Positions 1 to 9,165 of a stretch of DNA of 64,000 nt are shown here, in pieces. The stretch is from NCBI GenBank assembly GCA_016285055.1, contig JAEEPZ010000002.1:35851-99850 (forward strand). Direction: 5' to 3'. This stretch comes from Prevotella sp. GTDB lineage: Bacteria > Bacteroidota > Bacteroidia > Bacteroidales > Bacteroidaceae. The first letter of the stretch is position 1. Each line of letters starts with the position of its first letter. The notes beneath the pieces were generated by a model. The model saw only the letters and a list, made by a program, of their open reading frames with translations. It ran no database searches and was not told where the DNA came from. The translations under genes were made by a program, and so were the position numbers.

Positions 1-693
1 CTTATGGGCTTTTTCAAAACCGGACCGGGCGAGTATGGCGAGGGCGATGAGTTCCTCGGGCTGAAGGTGCCGCAGACGCGGGAAGTCGTCAAGGCGGCAG
101 GGCCCGACTTCCCGTTGGGCGAAGTTCCCGAGCTGCTGATGAACCGCTGGCATGAGGTGCGCCTCTGTGGACTGCTGATTCTCGTGGCGAAGTTCGAGCG
201 GCTGGCCACGAAGCGCCTCGAAAACGATGCGGCTGCCATCCGCAGGCGTGACGAGATAGTGACGATGTATCTGCAGTATGCCGAGCGGGCTAACAACTGG
301 GACTTGGTCGATTTGTCTGTGCACAAGATTCTCGGGCATTGGCTGCTGTTGCCGTCGATGCTGGGCGACAAGGACTATAAGGTGAAAATCCTCGATGAGC
401 TTGCCGCCAGCACCTGCCTATGGAAACAGCGCATGAGCATTGTCTGTTCGTGGAAGACATCACAGCAAGGCGACCCGTCGTGGTGCCTGCGCTATGCCGA
501 GGTGCATCTGCACCACCCACACGACCTCATGCACAAGGCCGTAGGCTGGATGCTCCGTGAGATGGGCAAGCGCTGCTCGATGGATCTGCTGAGAGCCTTT
601 CTCCGGCAGCACGCTCACGAAATGCCCCGCACCACGCTCCGCTATGCCATAGAGAAGATGCCGGAACGTGAGCGCAAGGAGTGGCTAAGCTGA
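1..693 (+). CDS. DNA alkylation repair protein, AlkD-like (5' end cut by window)
   Basis: The frame is open to the first base of the window. The visible 229 residues begin at the FFKTGPGEYGEGD segment, which normally lies some way inside AlkD-type proteins, so the true N-terminus is outside the window. The protein is helical and fits the HEAT-like repeat fold of AlkD, a glycosylase family that removes bulky or cationic N3/N7-alkylated purines. A Trp/Asp-containing stretch (NNWDLVDLS) matches the family's conserved region around the catalytic Asp. It is convergent with the TIGR03915/TIGR03916 pair, also DNA-repair annotated, with a gap of about 20 bp. The family call is firm; substrate is inferred from the family. 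Confidence 0.85.
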   Translation, partial: LMGFFKTGPGEYGEGDEFLGLKVPQTREVVKAAGPDFPLGEVPELLMNRWHEVRLCGLLILVAKFERLATKRLENDAAAIRRRDEIVTMYLQYAERANNWDLVDLSVHKILGHWLLLPSMLGDKDYKVKILDELAASTCLWKQRMSIVCSWKTSQQGDPSWCLRYAEVHLHHPHDLMHKAVGWMLREMGKRCSMDLLRAFLRQHAHEMPRTTLRYAIEKMPERERKEWLS

Positions 694-713
694 CAGGAGC
701 CCCTGAGGCGCCC

Positions 714-1595
714 TTAGCTGTTTCCGTTTTTCTCCGTCATGTATTTCCAGTAGCGGCGAGGCATGTCTTTGAGCTGCTTTCGGGGGTTCATGCGCTCGCG
801 TATGCAGATGGCCTTGAAGTAGGTACGCCAAAGGTCCTGCAGCAGTTGGTCGTCGCTGCTGAGCACCTCATCGTTGAGCCTGCCGTTCCTGAGATTGAAG
901 GGAACGGCGGCTTCGTCCTCGAAGGTGATGCGGATGGGAGCCTCACCCCCAGCCTCTCTCCCAGAGGAGAGGGGAGTAGATACTTCTTCCGCTGTGATTT
1001 CGCCAGTTGTGTAATGACTCCCCTCCCCTTCGCGGGCGGGGGCGGGGGTGGGGTTGTAATACCCGTAATGTCTCTTGGCGTCGTAGATCAGCCAGGGCTG
1101 GTCGTTGAAGCGGTCCTGGAAGTGGTCGATGACGATGGGAAGCACATTGTGGTCGGGCGAGACGACGGCGAGATAGGTGCCGTCCTTCGCTTTCTGAAAG
1201 CGGATGAACTGCTTCATTCTCAACTGCTCGTGCAGCACCCGTCGGGCTATGTTTGTCACGGCCAGCACGTCGGGGTCGGCAAAGTTGCGGGCAATATCTC
1301 CCTGACGGAACACCTTGCAGATATACAAGAACAGCGGCCCATTCAGCTCCCGCAGTTCCGACAGCCAACTGACGGAAATCAGCTTCATCGCCTCGCGCGA
1401 TAGCCGCTTCTCCAGCCCGGCCCACACGCGCCGCGCCTTCTCTTCGTCAGTACATACCTTATATATATGCTCGCAGAACAGGGGCAGAGGGTCGCCTTCG
1501 GCCAATAACGCCTCTGGCTGTTCCTTCAAGCTGAAGGCGTCGAACACGGCCGTCAGCAGGCCGTCCATCGTTCCGTCAAACAGGTATGCCGTCAT
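714..1595 (-). CDS. DUF4130 / TIGR03915 putative DNA repair protein with in-frame palindromic insertion
   Basis: The 293-residue protein matches the TIGR03915 (DUF4130) family, known for being encoded beside a TIGR03916 radical SAM protein. That partner lies immediately upstream here, 21 bp away on the same strand, so the two probably form an operon. The start is an ATG at 1593-1595. The reaction is unknown; the pair is annotated as DNA modification/repair by association. Oddity: between YGYYN and IRITFEDE there is a stretch of about 39 residues rich in Pro, Gly, Ala and Glu, encoded by a palindromic element (941-1055). It interrupts an otherwise well-conserved region without breaking the frame. 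Family call firm, function uncertain. Confidence 0.82.
   Translation of the reverse strand: MTAYLFDGTMDGLLTAVFDAFSLKEQPEALLAEGDPLPLFCEHIYKVCTDEEKARRVWAGLEKRLSREAMKLISVSWLSELRELNGPLFLYICKVFRQGDIARNFADPDVLAVTNIARRVLHEQLRMKQFIRFQKAKDGTYLAVVSPDHNVLPIVIDHFQDRFNDQPWLIYDAKRHYGYYNPTPAPAREGEGSHYTTGEITAEEVSTPLSSGREAGGEAPIRITFEDEAAVPFNLRNGRLNDEVLSSDDQLLQDLWRTYFKAICIRERMNPRKQLKDMPRRYWKYMTEKNGNS
941..1055. repeat. Palindromic REP-like element inserted in frame inside a CDS
   Basis: This C/G-rich element has an inner inverted repeat GAGGGGAGT / ACTCCCCTC and outer CCCCC/GGGGG tracts. It is translated in frame within the TIGR03915 gene as a low-complexity spacer of about 39 residues. Related CCCCTCCC...GGGGAGGGG palindromes occur between genes at 34372-34397 and 18208-18258. 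Confidence 0.6.
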
Positions 1596-1616
1596 GATGA
1601 CATCGGTTTCATCCGT

Positions 1617-2921
1617 TCAGTCTGTGGCAGGAAAATCCTCGAAATCCAGCACGAGTTGCTGCTCTTGCGCGGCCCTCTTCTGTTGGGCCTTCGAGATGAG
1701 CAGTGGCCGCAGGCGTTCAGGGCGCAGTTCGTTGATACCGACGATGGGCTGCGAGAACTGCGAGGTCAGCTCGTTGCAGGTGATGAAGTATTTCGCCTTC
1801 TTCATCACCACGCCCATCTTCTTCAGGTCGTAGGATGTGAGGCGGTTGAAGCGGCGCGAGTTCACGATGAGCCATGCCGACTTCGTGCCGAGGCCGGGCA
1901 CGCGCAGCAGCTGTTCGTAGTCGGCGGTGTTGATGTCCACGGGGAAGGCCTCGGGGTGGCGCAGCGCCCAGGCCAGCTTGGGGTCCACCTCCAGGTCCAG
2001 GTTCGCGTGCTGGTCGTCGACAATCTCCTCCACCTTGAAGTGATAGAACCTGAGCAGCCAGTCGGCCTGGTAGAGCCGGTTCTCGCGCACCAGCGGCGGC
2101 TGCTTCAGCACGGGCAGGCGTGGGTCGTAGGTGTTCACGCTGACGTAGCCCGAGTAATAGACGCGCCGCATGGTGGGCTGGCCGTAGAGCATGGACGACA
2201 TCTGCAGGATGTCGCGGTCGCTCTCTTTCGTCGCTCCCACTATCATCTGCGTCGACTGTCCGGCAGGCACGAAGCGTGGCGCATAGCGATACTTCTTGCG
2301 GTCTTCCTTGTTCTCCAGCACGCCTTGCTGTATCAGCTTCATGGGCAGGAACACGCTTTGGTGGTCTTTCTCTGGTGCCAACAGTTTCAGCGACTCTTCT
2401 TTGGGTATCTCTATGTTCACGCTCATGCGGTCGGCGTAGCGTCCCGCCTCGGTGAGCAGCTCCTGCGAGCAGCCGGGGATGCTCTTCAGGTGGATGTAGC
2501 CATTGAAGCGGTGCACCGTGCGCAGGTCGCGGGCAATGGCTGCCAGCCGCTCCATCGTATAGTCGGGGTTGCGCACCACGCCACTCGACAGAAACAGCCC
2601 CTCGATGTAGTTGCGGCGGTAGAACTCCATCGTGATCTCCTCCAGTTCCGAGACGCTCAGTGTCGCCCGCCTGATGTCGTTAGAGCGGCGGTTCACGCAG
2701 TAGGCGCAGTCGTACATGCAGTGGTTGGTCAGCATCACCTTCAGCAGCGAGATGCACCGCCCGTCGTCGGCAAACGAGTGGCAGATGCCGACGCCTCCCA
2801 CGGTAGAGCCCACCATGCCCTGCTTGCCTTTGCGCACAGTGCCGCTCGACGAGCACGACACGTCGTACTTCGCCGACTCAGCGAGTATCCGCAGCTTTTC
2901 CATGGTCTTTTCTGTCAGCAT
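1617..2921 (-). CDS. Putative DNA modification/repair radical SAM protein (TIGR03916)
   Basis: This 434-residue protein carries a radical SAM cluster motif CMYDCAYC (CxxxCxxC) near residue 70. The C-terminal third has a helix-hairpin-helix segment (INTADYEQLLRVPGLGTKSA), a fold that usually contacts DNA. This arrangement and the adjacent DUF4130 gene identify the TIGR03916 family, for which a role in DNA modification or repair is proposed but the reaction is not established. It is probably the first gene of the two-gene unit. The ATG at 2919-2921 is used; a second Met six codons in is possible. Upstream lies a 500-bp repeat-rich gap. Confidence 0.87.
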   Translation of the reverse strand: MLTEKTMEKLRILAESAKYDVSCSSSGTVRKGKQGMVGSTVGGVGICHSFADDGRCISLLKVMLTNHCMYDCAYCVNRRSNDIRRATLSVSELEEITMEFYRRNYIEGLFLSSGVVRNPDYTMERLAAIARDLRTVHRFNGYIHLKSIPGCSQELLTEAGRYADRMSVNIEIPKEESLKLLAPEKDHQSVFLPMKLIQQGVLENKEDRKKYRYAPRFVPAGQSTQMIVGATKESDRDILQMSSMLYGQPTMRRVYYSGYVSVNTYDPRLPVLKQPPLVRENRLYQADWLLRFYHFKVEEIVDDQHANLDLEVDPKLAWALRHPEAFPVDINTADYEQLLRVPGLGTKSAWLIVNSRRFNRLTSYDLKKMGVVMKKAKYFITCNELTSQFSQPIVGINELRPERLRPLLISKAQQKRAAQEQQLVLDFEDFPATD

Positions 2922-3077
2922 GATGTGTTAGTTGGCGAGAGGCTGGCTCCAAAAGTGCAAAAGTACGGAAAATAACCCATACGTCCAAATTTTTCTGCTG
3001 AAAAAAACAGCCGGCAACAATGTACGCTACAATGCCTGACACATTTTCCAAAGGAGGGAGCGCAAGCGAGCCCCGCT

Positions 3078-3132
3078 GGTCGTGTGGTGCACGTATTCGT
3101 GCACACCTACCAACTGAATAAGCGAAAGAGCC
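3078..3132 (+). repeat. 55-bp dispersed repeat, copy 1
   Basis: The 55 bp recur at 32943-32997 in the opposite orientation with one mismatch seen. An interrupted palindrome (GTGCACG, 4-bp loop, CGTGCAC) sits inside. It lies in the 2922-3424 gap between the radical SAM gene and the GNAT gene; apart from this repeat and the palindrome array at 3188-3280 I see no gene there. Confidence 0.8.
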
Positions 3133-3187
3133 CTGTTTTTGGAGTTCTTGCCAGCTTTTTACTTCTCTGTCTGGCGTCCCCAAAAAA

Positions 3188-3280
3188 GTCCGAAGGCTTC
3201 GGACACTCTGTCCGAAGGCTTCGGACTCGTTGTCCGAAGGCTTCGGACTTTTCGTCCGAAGGCTTCGGACGAAAAGTCCG
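3188..3280. repeat. 22-bp-period palindrome array, family A copy 1
   Basis: There are four perfect units of the 17-bp palindrome GTCCGAAGGCTTCGGAC (starts 3188, 3210, 3232, 3254) separated by exactly 5 nt, then a partial unit GTCCG at 3276. A second array of the same unit lies at 34219-34312. Each unit could fold as a small hairpin. The array is downstream of the leftward GNAT gene, so a termination role is possible. Confidence 0.9.
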
Positions 3281-3424
3281 TAGTGTAAATAAAAATGACG
3301 GACGGCTTAAAAACAGCAAAACTGAAGGGGCGACAGCCGCCTGCGAGCCTGTCGCGGGCGAGCCGCCTGCGCTCCCTGTGCGGATGCAATAATCCATCCG
3401 CATCAGTTGAACGGGGACAGCCCG

Positions 3425-4543
3425 TCAGTCGTGATAAATCCAGGAGAGGAAGGAGTTGATCCACTTGATGGAGCAGCGGAACCAGCGGTAGGTGCTGACG
3501 GGCTTGCCGCCGAAGCGCAGGATGAACTCACGGAACTTGTTTTTGCGGAAGGGCAGGCCGACGTCCATGAAGAAGATGTGCTCGTAGCCCCGTGTGTGCG
3601 CATCCTTGATGGCGTGCCAGATGGTGAGCTCACGCGGATGCAGCCATGCGAAGGACTTGCGGCGGTAGGCGGCGAACCAGAGGTAGGCCTGGTGGTTGGA
3701 ATAGACCACGGCGGAACAGCCTACCACGCGGTTGTGATAGCGGGTGAGATAGAGCCTGCCGTTGTCGGTCAGCTGGATGCGCTCCTTGCCTTCCTTCGGA
3801 GGCAGACCGCTGAACGAGTGGAAGAACTCGTCGGCGGGGATGTAGCGCTTGGGCTTCAGCCAGTTGTGATGGCGCAGCAGCTTCATAAACTCCTTGAAGT
3901 CGTCTTCGCTTTTCACCTCGTCGGTGATGACGCCGCGCTCGTAGGCATTGCTGATGCGCTGTTGCAGAGCGGGCGTGATGCGCTCTTCCGGTGTGCGCGA
4001 GTGCAGCGAGTTGTGGATGCTCATCCATCGCACGGGGAAATAGCGGGCAGCGCGCAGCTGACGGTAGCCGAACATCTTGTGGCTGAGGTGGCTCACCTCC
4101 ACGTAGAGCATGCGCGGCCCCAGCTTTGAGGTGAGTGCCTGAATCATCTGGCCGAATAGTGAGCCCCCCCCTACGGCTCCCGAGGGGGCTTCATTTGTTT
4201 GCTTGGCGGGTGATGTGTCGCCCTTGGGGGACGCGCTCGACTTCTTGTCGCTTGCTGCCGTAGGGACGCGAGAAGGGGGGGCTTCGATGACTTTGTACAC
4301 CCCTTCGCCCATGATGCGGCAGTGCATGTAATAGTAGGGCGGGAACCACGATGTGCGATAGCGTACCACAGCCAGCATCTGTGCCATGATCTGTCCGTCA
4401 TCATTCTCCACCGTCACCATGTAGGGACGGTGGCGCGGCGTCTGCTGGCACAGGGCGAAGAGCTGCGGGCTGTGGAAGAAATTGTCTTCCATCAGCCCTT
4501 CGGGCAGTGTGTCGCCGCTGGTGTAGATGCTTGTGTGTGGCAC
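3425..4543 (-). CDS. GNAT/FemAB-like acyltransferase with in-frame palindromic insertion
   Basis: The 372-residue protein has an acyltransferase-like C-terminal half (NGRLYLTRYHNRVVGCSAVV..., HAIKDAHTRGYEHIFFMDVG) resembling GNAT/FemAB-type proteins of Prevotella; the substrate is unknown. The start is GTG at 4541-4543; no ATG fits better close by. Near residues 88-127 a low-complexity stretch (PSRVPTAASDKKSSASPKGD, then further Ser/Ala/Gly residues) is encoded by a palindromic DNA element at 4162-4283 and looks like an insertion that kept the frame. No signal peptide is visible, so it is probably cytoplasmic. It stands alone on the minus strand, 40 bp from the GH95 gene's stop. Confidence 0.6.
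   Translation of the reverse strand: MPHTSIYTSGDTLPEGLMEDNFFHSPQLFALCQQTPRHRPYMVTVENDDGQIMAQMLAVVRYRTSWFPPYYYMHCRIMGEGVYKVIEAPPSRVPTAASDKKSSASPKGDTSPAKQTNEAPSGAVGGGSLFGQMIQALTSKLGPRMLYVEVSHLSHKMFGYRQLRAARYFPVRWMSIHNSLHSRTPEERITPALQQRISNAYERGVITDEVKSEDDFKEFMKLLRHHNWLKPKRYIPADEFFHSFSGLPPKEGKERIQLTDNGRLYLTRYHNRVVGCSAVVYSNHQAYLWFAAYRRKSFAWLHPRELTIWHAIKDAHTRGYEHIFFMDVGLPFRKNKFREFILRFGGKPVSTYRWFRCSIKWINSFLSWIYHD
4162..4283. repeat. Palindromic element inserted in frame inside the GNAT-like gene
   Basis: The element is bounded by AGCCCCCCC and GGGGGGGCT, and an inner pair CTACGG / CCGTAG lies near each end. It is translated in frame as roughly 40 low-complexity residues. Size and behaviour match the element at 941-1055, though the sequence differs. 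Confidence 0.55.
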
Positions 4544-4582
4544 TGGCAGGTTGAAGGCAGAAGGTAGAAAGATGGATGCCGG

Positions 4583-7072
4583 CTACTGTGCAGTGAAGGA
4601 GTAGACCTTGCCCGGCTGCGTGTCGAGGTCGTACTCATATACGGGCTTCAGGTGCAGCAGCTGAAAGTCTTTCAGCTCGGAGGAGCGCAGCGGCTCACGG
4701 ATGGTGGCGGGCTGCAGCAGCTCGTTAGGGCAGTCGCCGCTGGCTTTGCGCAGATTCTTTCCCTTCAGCGGGGTATAGGAGCGCAGTCGCAGTGTGCCGC
4801 CAATGGTGGAGCGTACCACTGCGGAGCGTAGCTTGCCTTCGCTCCATGCCTCGTCGACGATGAAGCCGCCACGGGCACGCAGTCCCTTCACCTCACCCTT
4901 GCTCCACGTCGTGGGCAGGGCGGGCAGCAGCTGCACGGCACCGTCGTGACTCTGCAGCAGCATCTCGCAGATGCCGGCGGAGACACCGAAGTTGCCGTCA
5001 ATCTGGAACGGCGGGTGCGCATCGAAGAGGTTGGGATAGGTGCGGCCATTAGGATACTGGCGCATCTTGGAGTCGTCGGGCAGCAGGTGCAGCATGTTCT
5101 TGATGATGGTGAAGGCGTGGTCGCCGTCGAGCATCCGAGCCCAGAAGTTCGTCTTCCATCCGAGGCTCCAGCCCGTGGCCATGTCGCCGCGTTGTTTCAG
5201 TGTGTTACCGGCAGCAGTGTATAGTTCGGGATGGCTGTATGGCGAAATCTGGTTCGAGGGATACAGTCCATAGAGATGCGAGATATGGCGGTGTTCGTCC
5301 TTCGGGTCATCGGCATCGATAATCCATTCTTGCAATTGTCCATATCGGCCAATCTGCATCGGCGGGAGCTTCTCTAAGGATGAAGTGAGAAGGGAGAGGT
5401 AAGAAGCGTCTTTGCCGAGAGCTTTACCGGCCTGCAGCGTCTGCGAGAGCACGTCGAAGGCTATCTGATTGTCCATCGTCGAGCCGGCGCAGACGTTGGT
5501 GCCTTTGCCGCGTGGGCCGTGCTCAGGCGACACGGTGGGTACGGTCATCAGCCAGCCGGCGGCCTGCTTCACTTCGCCCGTGTCGGGATACTCTTTCATG
5601 TAGTCGAGAAGGAAGTCGGCAGCACCCTTCATCACGGGATAGTACTCGGCGAGGAACTGCTTGTCGCCGGTGTAGAGGTAGTGTTGCCACAGGTGGGTGG
5701 TGAGCCAGGCACCGCCAGTGGGGAACATGCCCCAGGGTGTGCCGTCCACCGGGCCGGCGATGCGCCACAGGTCGGTGTTGTGATGGGCCACCCATCCGCG
5801 GCATCCGTACATCGTCTTGGCTGTCTCGGCGCCCGTCTCGCTCAGGTCTTTGATCATCGAGAACAGTGGCTGCTGCGTCTCGGCGAGGTTGCCGATGAGG
5901 GCTGGCCAGTAGTTCATCTCGGCGTTGATGTTGATGGTGTACTTCGAGTCCCACGGTGCGTTCATCTTGTCGTTCCACACACCCTGCAGGTTGGCGGGCT
6001 GTCCGCCAGGCTGGCTGGAGGAAATAAGGAGGTAGCGCCCATACTGCATCATCAGTGCCACGAGGTCGAGGTCGGTGGGATTTTCTGAGAAGGCGGTCAC
6101 GCGTTTGTCGGTTTCCATAGCGGACGCAGCCGTCTTGGGCAGCGTCAATGACACGCGGTCGTACTGCTCCTTGTACTTTTTCACATGGGCGTTGAACAGC
6201 TTCTTGTATGGTTTGCCGTGAATGGAGGCCAGCGTCGCGTTGTTCTTCTTCACGGGGTTGCCGCTGACATCGTGGTAATTGACGAAGTTGGTGGCGGCGG
6301 TGATGTAGAGCGTGGCGGTGGTGGCATCGTCTATGCTCAGTTTGTCAACGCCGCGCTCCACCTCGCCGTCGGTCTCCACCAAGATGCGGCACTCGGCTTT
6401 CAGTCCGGCTGGGATGCCTTCCTGCTCCACACCTTCGACAACAGCTGCCAGCTCGTTGACTTTTCCTGCGATTCCTTCATGGGATGACACCGTAAACACG
6501 TTGGATTTCAGCTGGGTGTCGAAGCTGATGTCAAACTCCAGCTCCTCTTTCTTGCTGGCTTTGAGCTGCATGATGATGACATTGTCGGCCTGCGATGCGA
6601 AGACTTTACGCTCATACTTCACACCCTTATATATATAAGATGTATACGCGACAGCGTTGGCCAGGTCCAGCTCGCGGCGATAGTTGGTCACGTCCTTATG
6701 GTCCAGCGACAGCTTCATACTGCCTAATGGCAGGAACCTCATGCCGTGGGGGCCTTTGACGAAATGCTGGTCGATGAGTTTCGATGCCTCAAACTCCTTC
6801 CCTTGGAAAATAAGACGGCGCACTTGGTCCAAGGCTACGAGCGACTCCGTGGAGTTGTTGTTGTGGGGCGAACCGCTCCAGAAGGTCTCTTCGTTCAGCT
6901 GAATCTCTTCCGTGTCGGTGCCGCCATAGACCATGGCGCCTAAGTGGCTGTTGCCAATGGGCAGGGCCTCAAGCCAGTGGCGGGCGGGCTGACCGTACCA
7001 AAGTGTGTGCTGCTGTGCCATCGTAGTCATGGCAAAAAGAAGGAATAGCGGTAAAAGAAAAAATCGTTTCAT
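4583..7072 (-). CDS. Glycoside hydrolase family 95 (alpha-L-fucosidase / alpha-L-galactosidase type)
   Basis: The 829-residue protein has an N-terminal signal peptide ([20 protein letters not shown]) and is therefore periplasmic or surface-exposed. The opening [21 protein letters not shown] and WSGSPHNNN are typical of GH95. Family catalytic features are present: NINAEMNYW (Asn383 and Asn387 in the positions that activate the base) and IDGNFG with Asp692 as the likely base. GH95 inverting enzymes remove alpha-1,2-fucose or alpha-L-galactose from plant and host glycans; in a hemicellulose context xyloglucan or xylan side chains are plausible. It has its own promoter and is not clearly part of the GH51/GH43 operon. 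Family certain, exact substrate not. Confidence 0.92.
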   Translation of the reverse strand: MKRFFLLPLFLLFAMTTMAQQHTLWYGQPARHWLEALPIGNSHLGAMVYGGTDTEEIQLNEETFWSGSPHNNNSTESLVALDQVRRLIFQGKEFEASKLIDQHFVKGPHGMRFLPLGSMKLSLDHKDVTNYRRELDLANAVAYTSYIYKGVKYERKVFASQADNVIIMQLKASKKEELEFDISFDTQLKSNVFTVSSHEGIAGKVNELAAVVEGVEQEGIPAGLKAECRILVETDGEVERGVDKLSIDDATTATLYITAATNFVNYHDVSGNPVKKNNATLASIHGKPYKKLFNAHVKKYKEQYDRVSLTLPKTAASAMETDKRVTAFSENPTDLDLVALMMQYGRYLLISSSQPGGQPANLQGVWNDKMNAPWDSKYTININAEMNYWPALIGNLAETQQPLFSMIKDLSETGAETAKTMYGCRGWVAHHNTDLWRIAGPVDGTPWGMFPTGGAWLTTHLWQHYLYTGDKQFLAEYYPVMKGAADFLLDYMKEYPDTGEVKQAAGWLMTVPTVSPEHGPRGKGTNVCAGSTMDNQIAFDVLSQTLQAGKALGKDASYLSLLTSSLEKLPPMQIGRYGQLQEWIIDADDPKDEHRHISHLYGLYPSNQISPYSHPELYTAAGNTLKQRGDMATGWSLGWKTNFWARMLDGDHAFTIIKNMLHLLPDDSKMRQYPNGRTYPNLFDAHPPFQIDGNFGVSAGICEMLLQSHDGAVQLLPALPTTWSKGEVKGLRARGGFIVDEAWSEGKLRSAVVRSTIGGTLRLRSYTPLKGKNLRKASGDCPNELLQPATIREPLRSSELKDFQLLHLKPVYEYDLDTQPGKVYSFTAQ

Positions 7073-7100
7073 AGTGCTTTGCTTAGTTATTGTTTTGTGT

Positions 7101-7109
7101 GCAAAGGTA
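7101..7109 (-). promoter_or_regulatory. Bacteroidota -7 promoter box for the GH95 gene
   Basis: GCAAAGGTA on the plus strand reads TACCTTTGC on the minus strand, a perfect TAnnTTTGC box, 29 bp before the GH95 start codon. Confidence 0.7.
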
Positions 7110-7217
7110 CATAAAAGTTAGGAGTTTAGCGTGAGGAGTGATGATTTATCTGAGGCGGCTTAACTTTTTTTGGATAAAAAACTCCTAATTCTTCACTTCA
7201 TACTCCCAAATTTTCAC

Positions 7218-7226
7218 TACCTTTGC
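7218..7226 (+). promoter_or_regulatory. Bacteroidota -7 promoter box for the nitroreductase operon
   Basis: TACCTTTGC matches TAnnTTTGC and lies 25 bp before the ATG at 7252. It probably drives the rightward run 7252-9747. Confidence 0.7.
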
Positions 7227-7251
7227 AAAAATTTCTAAAGAAAAGACAATT

Positions 7252-7779
7252 ATGACAAACTTCAAAGACCTGGCGCAGCTGCGCCGTTCTCACAGAAAAT
7301 TCACCGATGAGGAGATAGATGGCGAAGATGTACGCCTGATTATGCGTGCAGCCCTGATGGCCCCGACGAGCAAAGGGCAGCGGGCGTGGCAGTTTGTGGT
7401 GGTTGACGACAAGATGGACTTGGAGAAGCTCAGCGATGCCAAAGACCTGGGCGGGCAGTTCATCAAGGGTGCCCCGTTGGCCATCGTGGTGCTGGGCGAC
7501 CCCATGCAGAACGACTGCTGGGTGGAGGACGGCTCCATTGCAGCCATCTCCATGCAGTATCAGGCCGAGGAGCTGGGCTTAGGCTCATGCTGGGTGCAGA
7601 TGCGCGGCCGGGGGCTGAGCGACGGCACCACGGCCGACACCGTCATACGCGGCATCCTCGACATTCCCGAGAACTTCAGCGTGCTGTGTGTCATCGCTGT
7701 GGGCCACAAGGCCGACGAGCGCAAGCCGCAGAACGAGGACAAGCTGAAGTGGGAGAATGTACACATCGGCAAGTTCTGA
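7252..7779 (+). CDS. Nitroreductase family protein
   Basis: The 175-residue protein is a typical short FMN-dependent nitroreductase: the N-terminal RRSHRKFTDEEID segment contacts the FMN phosphate, followed by AALMAPTSKGQRAWQFVVVDD and AISMQYQAEELGLGSCWVQMRG. These enzymes reduce nitro groups, quinones or flavins with NAD(P)H as cytoplasmic dimers; the physiological substrate cannot be told. It has its own promoter and is followed after 46 bp by the DUF2520 gene, so it may open a four-gene operon. No anomalies seen. Confidence 0.9.
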   Translation: MTNFKDLAQLRRSHRKFTDEEIDGEDVRLIMRAALMAPTSKGQRAWQFVVVDDKMDLEKLSDAKDLGGQFIKGAPLAIVVLGDPMQNDCWVEDGSIAAISMQYQAEELGLGSCWVQMRGRGLSDGTTADTVIRGILDIPENFSVLCVIAVGHKADERKPQNEDKLKWENVHIGKF

Positions 7780-7825
7780 ACAATAAACGTTAACCAATAA
7801 ACGTTGAACAATAACCTGTAGTCCA

Positions 7826-8599
7826 GTGAAAATAGTGTTTGTAGGGGCGGGGCGCTTGGCCACGCAGTTTGCTAAGGCCCTGTGCGCCAAGGGTCACACC
7901 ATTGCGGCGGTCTTCAGCCGCACGATGGACAGCGCCGCCGCGCTAAGCCGTGTGGTCGGCGGTTTTCCCACCGACAGCATCGCCGCCCTTCCCGTTGATG
8001 CCGATGCCTACATCATCGCCGTGAAGGACTCGGTGCTGCCAGCGCTCATTGCCCAGCTGAAGGAGGGTAGGGAAGAGCGCCCCATGTTCCATACGGCAGG
8101 CAGCGTACCCATGTCGGTCTTCGAAGGTGTGCGCCACCACGGCGTCATCTATCCCATGCAGACCTTCTCGAAGGAACGCGACGTTGACTTCACGCATCTG
8201 CCTTTCTTCATGGAAGCTAACGATGACCTCGCCCTGCAAGTGGCCTCCGAACTGGCGACCTCCGTCAGCGACAACGTGCGCCAGCTGAGCAGCGACGGCC
8301 GCCGCCACCTGCACCTCGCCGCCGTCTTCGCCTGCAACTTCTCCAACCACTGCTACACGCTGGCCGCCGACATCCTGGAGCGCCACGGCGTGCCCTTCGA
8401 TGTGCTTCTGCCTCTCATCGACGAGACGGCGCAGAAGGTGCACACCCTGCATCCCCGTGAGGCACAGACAGGCCCCGCCGTGCGCTACGACGAGAATGTT
8501 ATCAACGCTCAATTACAGCTCCTTGCTGACGAGCCGCTCAAGCAGCAGGTGTATGACTTGATGAGCAAAAGTATTCACGATGATCAACTACGACCTTAG
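7826..8599 (+). CDS. Rossmann-fold and DUF2520 domain protein
   Basis: This 257-residue protein starts at a GTG (7826-7828) directly in front of [18 protein letters not shown], a GxGxxA dinucleotide-binding loop, which fixes the start. The N-terminal Rossmann half is followed by a helical DUF2520 half ([20 protein letters not shown]). The family is related to pyrroline-5-carboxylate reductase and F420-dependent NADP oxidoreductases; its reaction is not known. It overlaps the next gene by 20 bp, so translation is probably coupled, and the order DUF2520 - HAD phosphatase - Maf is one I recall from other Bacteroidales. Confidence 0.85.
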   Translation: MKIVFVGAGRLATQFAKALCAKGHTIAAVFSRTMDSAAALSRVVGGFPTDSIAALPVDADAYIIAVKDSVLPALIAQLKEGREERPMFHTAGSVPMSVFEGVRHHGVIYPMQTFSKERDVDFTHLPFFMEANDDLALQVASELATSVSDNVRQLSSDGRRHLHLAAVFACNFSNHCYTLAADILERHGVPFDVLLPLIDETAQKVHTLHPREAQTGPAVRYDENVINAQLQLLADEPLKQQVYDLMSKSIHDDQLRP

Positions 8600-9098
8600 A
8601 AAAATCCGCGCCATCATCTTCGACGTCGATGGCGTCCTCTCCTGCGAGACCGTCACAATGGGTGCCGACGGCATCCCCATGCGCACGGCCAACATCAAGG
8701 ACGGCTATGCCCTGCAGCTTGCCGTGAAGCTGGGTCTGCGCATGGCCATTATGACTGGTGCCAACGTCGAGGCGGTGCGTCACCGCTACGAGGCGCTGGG
8801 CCTCACCGACGTGTTCATCGGCTGCTCGGTGAAGATGCGTACCTACGAGGCGTTTTTGGAGCAGTACGGCCTGAAGGACGAGGAGGTGATGTATATGGGC
8901 GACGACATCCCCGACCTCGAGGTGATGCGCCGCGTGGGCTGCCCCGTCTGTCCGAAAGACGCTTGCCCTGAAGTGAAAGAAGTGAGCCTTTACGTCAGCC
9001 ACTGCTGCGGAGGCCGCGGCTGTGCCCGCGACGTCATCGAGCAGACCCTGCGCGCCCAAGGCCTCTGGCAGATGAACGCCACCGCCTTCGGCTGGTAA
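8580..9098 (+). CDS. kdsC: HAD phosphatase, KdsC-like (3-deoxy-D-manno-octulosonate 8-phosphate phosphatase)
   Basis: The 172 residues match the small cap-less HAD subclass to which KdsC belongs. Motif I is FDVDGVLS (Asp15, Asp17), motif II MTGAN, and motif [13 protein letters not shown]. KdsC releases phosphate from Kdo-8-phosphate on the way to lipopolysaccharide inner core. The size fits the tetrameric KdsC family. It overlaps the upstream gene by 20 bp and precedes maf by 67 bp. A general sugar-phosphate or acylneuraminate phosphatase role cannot be excluded. Confidence 0.85.
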   Translation: MINYDLRKIRAIIFDVDGVLSCETVTMGADGIPMRTANIKDGYALQLAVKLGLRMAIMTGANVEAVRHRYEALGLTDVFIGCSVKMRTYEAFLEQYGLKDEEVMYMGDDIPDLEVMRRVGCPVCPKDACPEVKEVSLYVSHCCGGRGCARDVIEQTLRAQGLWQMNATAFGW

Positions 9099-9165
9099 CC
9101 CCCGCCAAAAGAACAAAAAAAACTTCGCGTAAGCTGCGGCACCGCCGCAGCCCCCCTCTCTCCCC

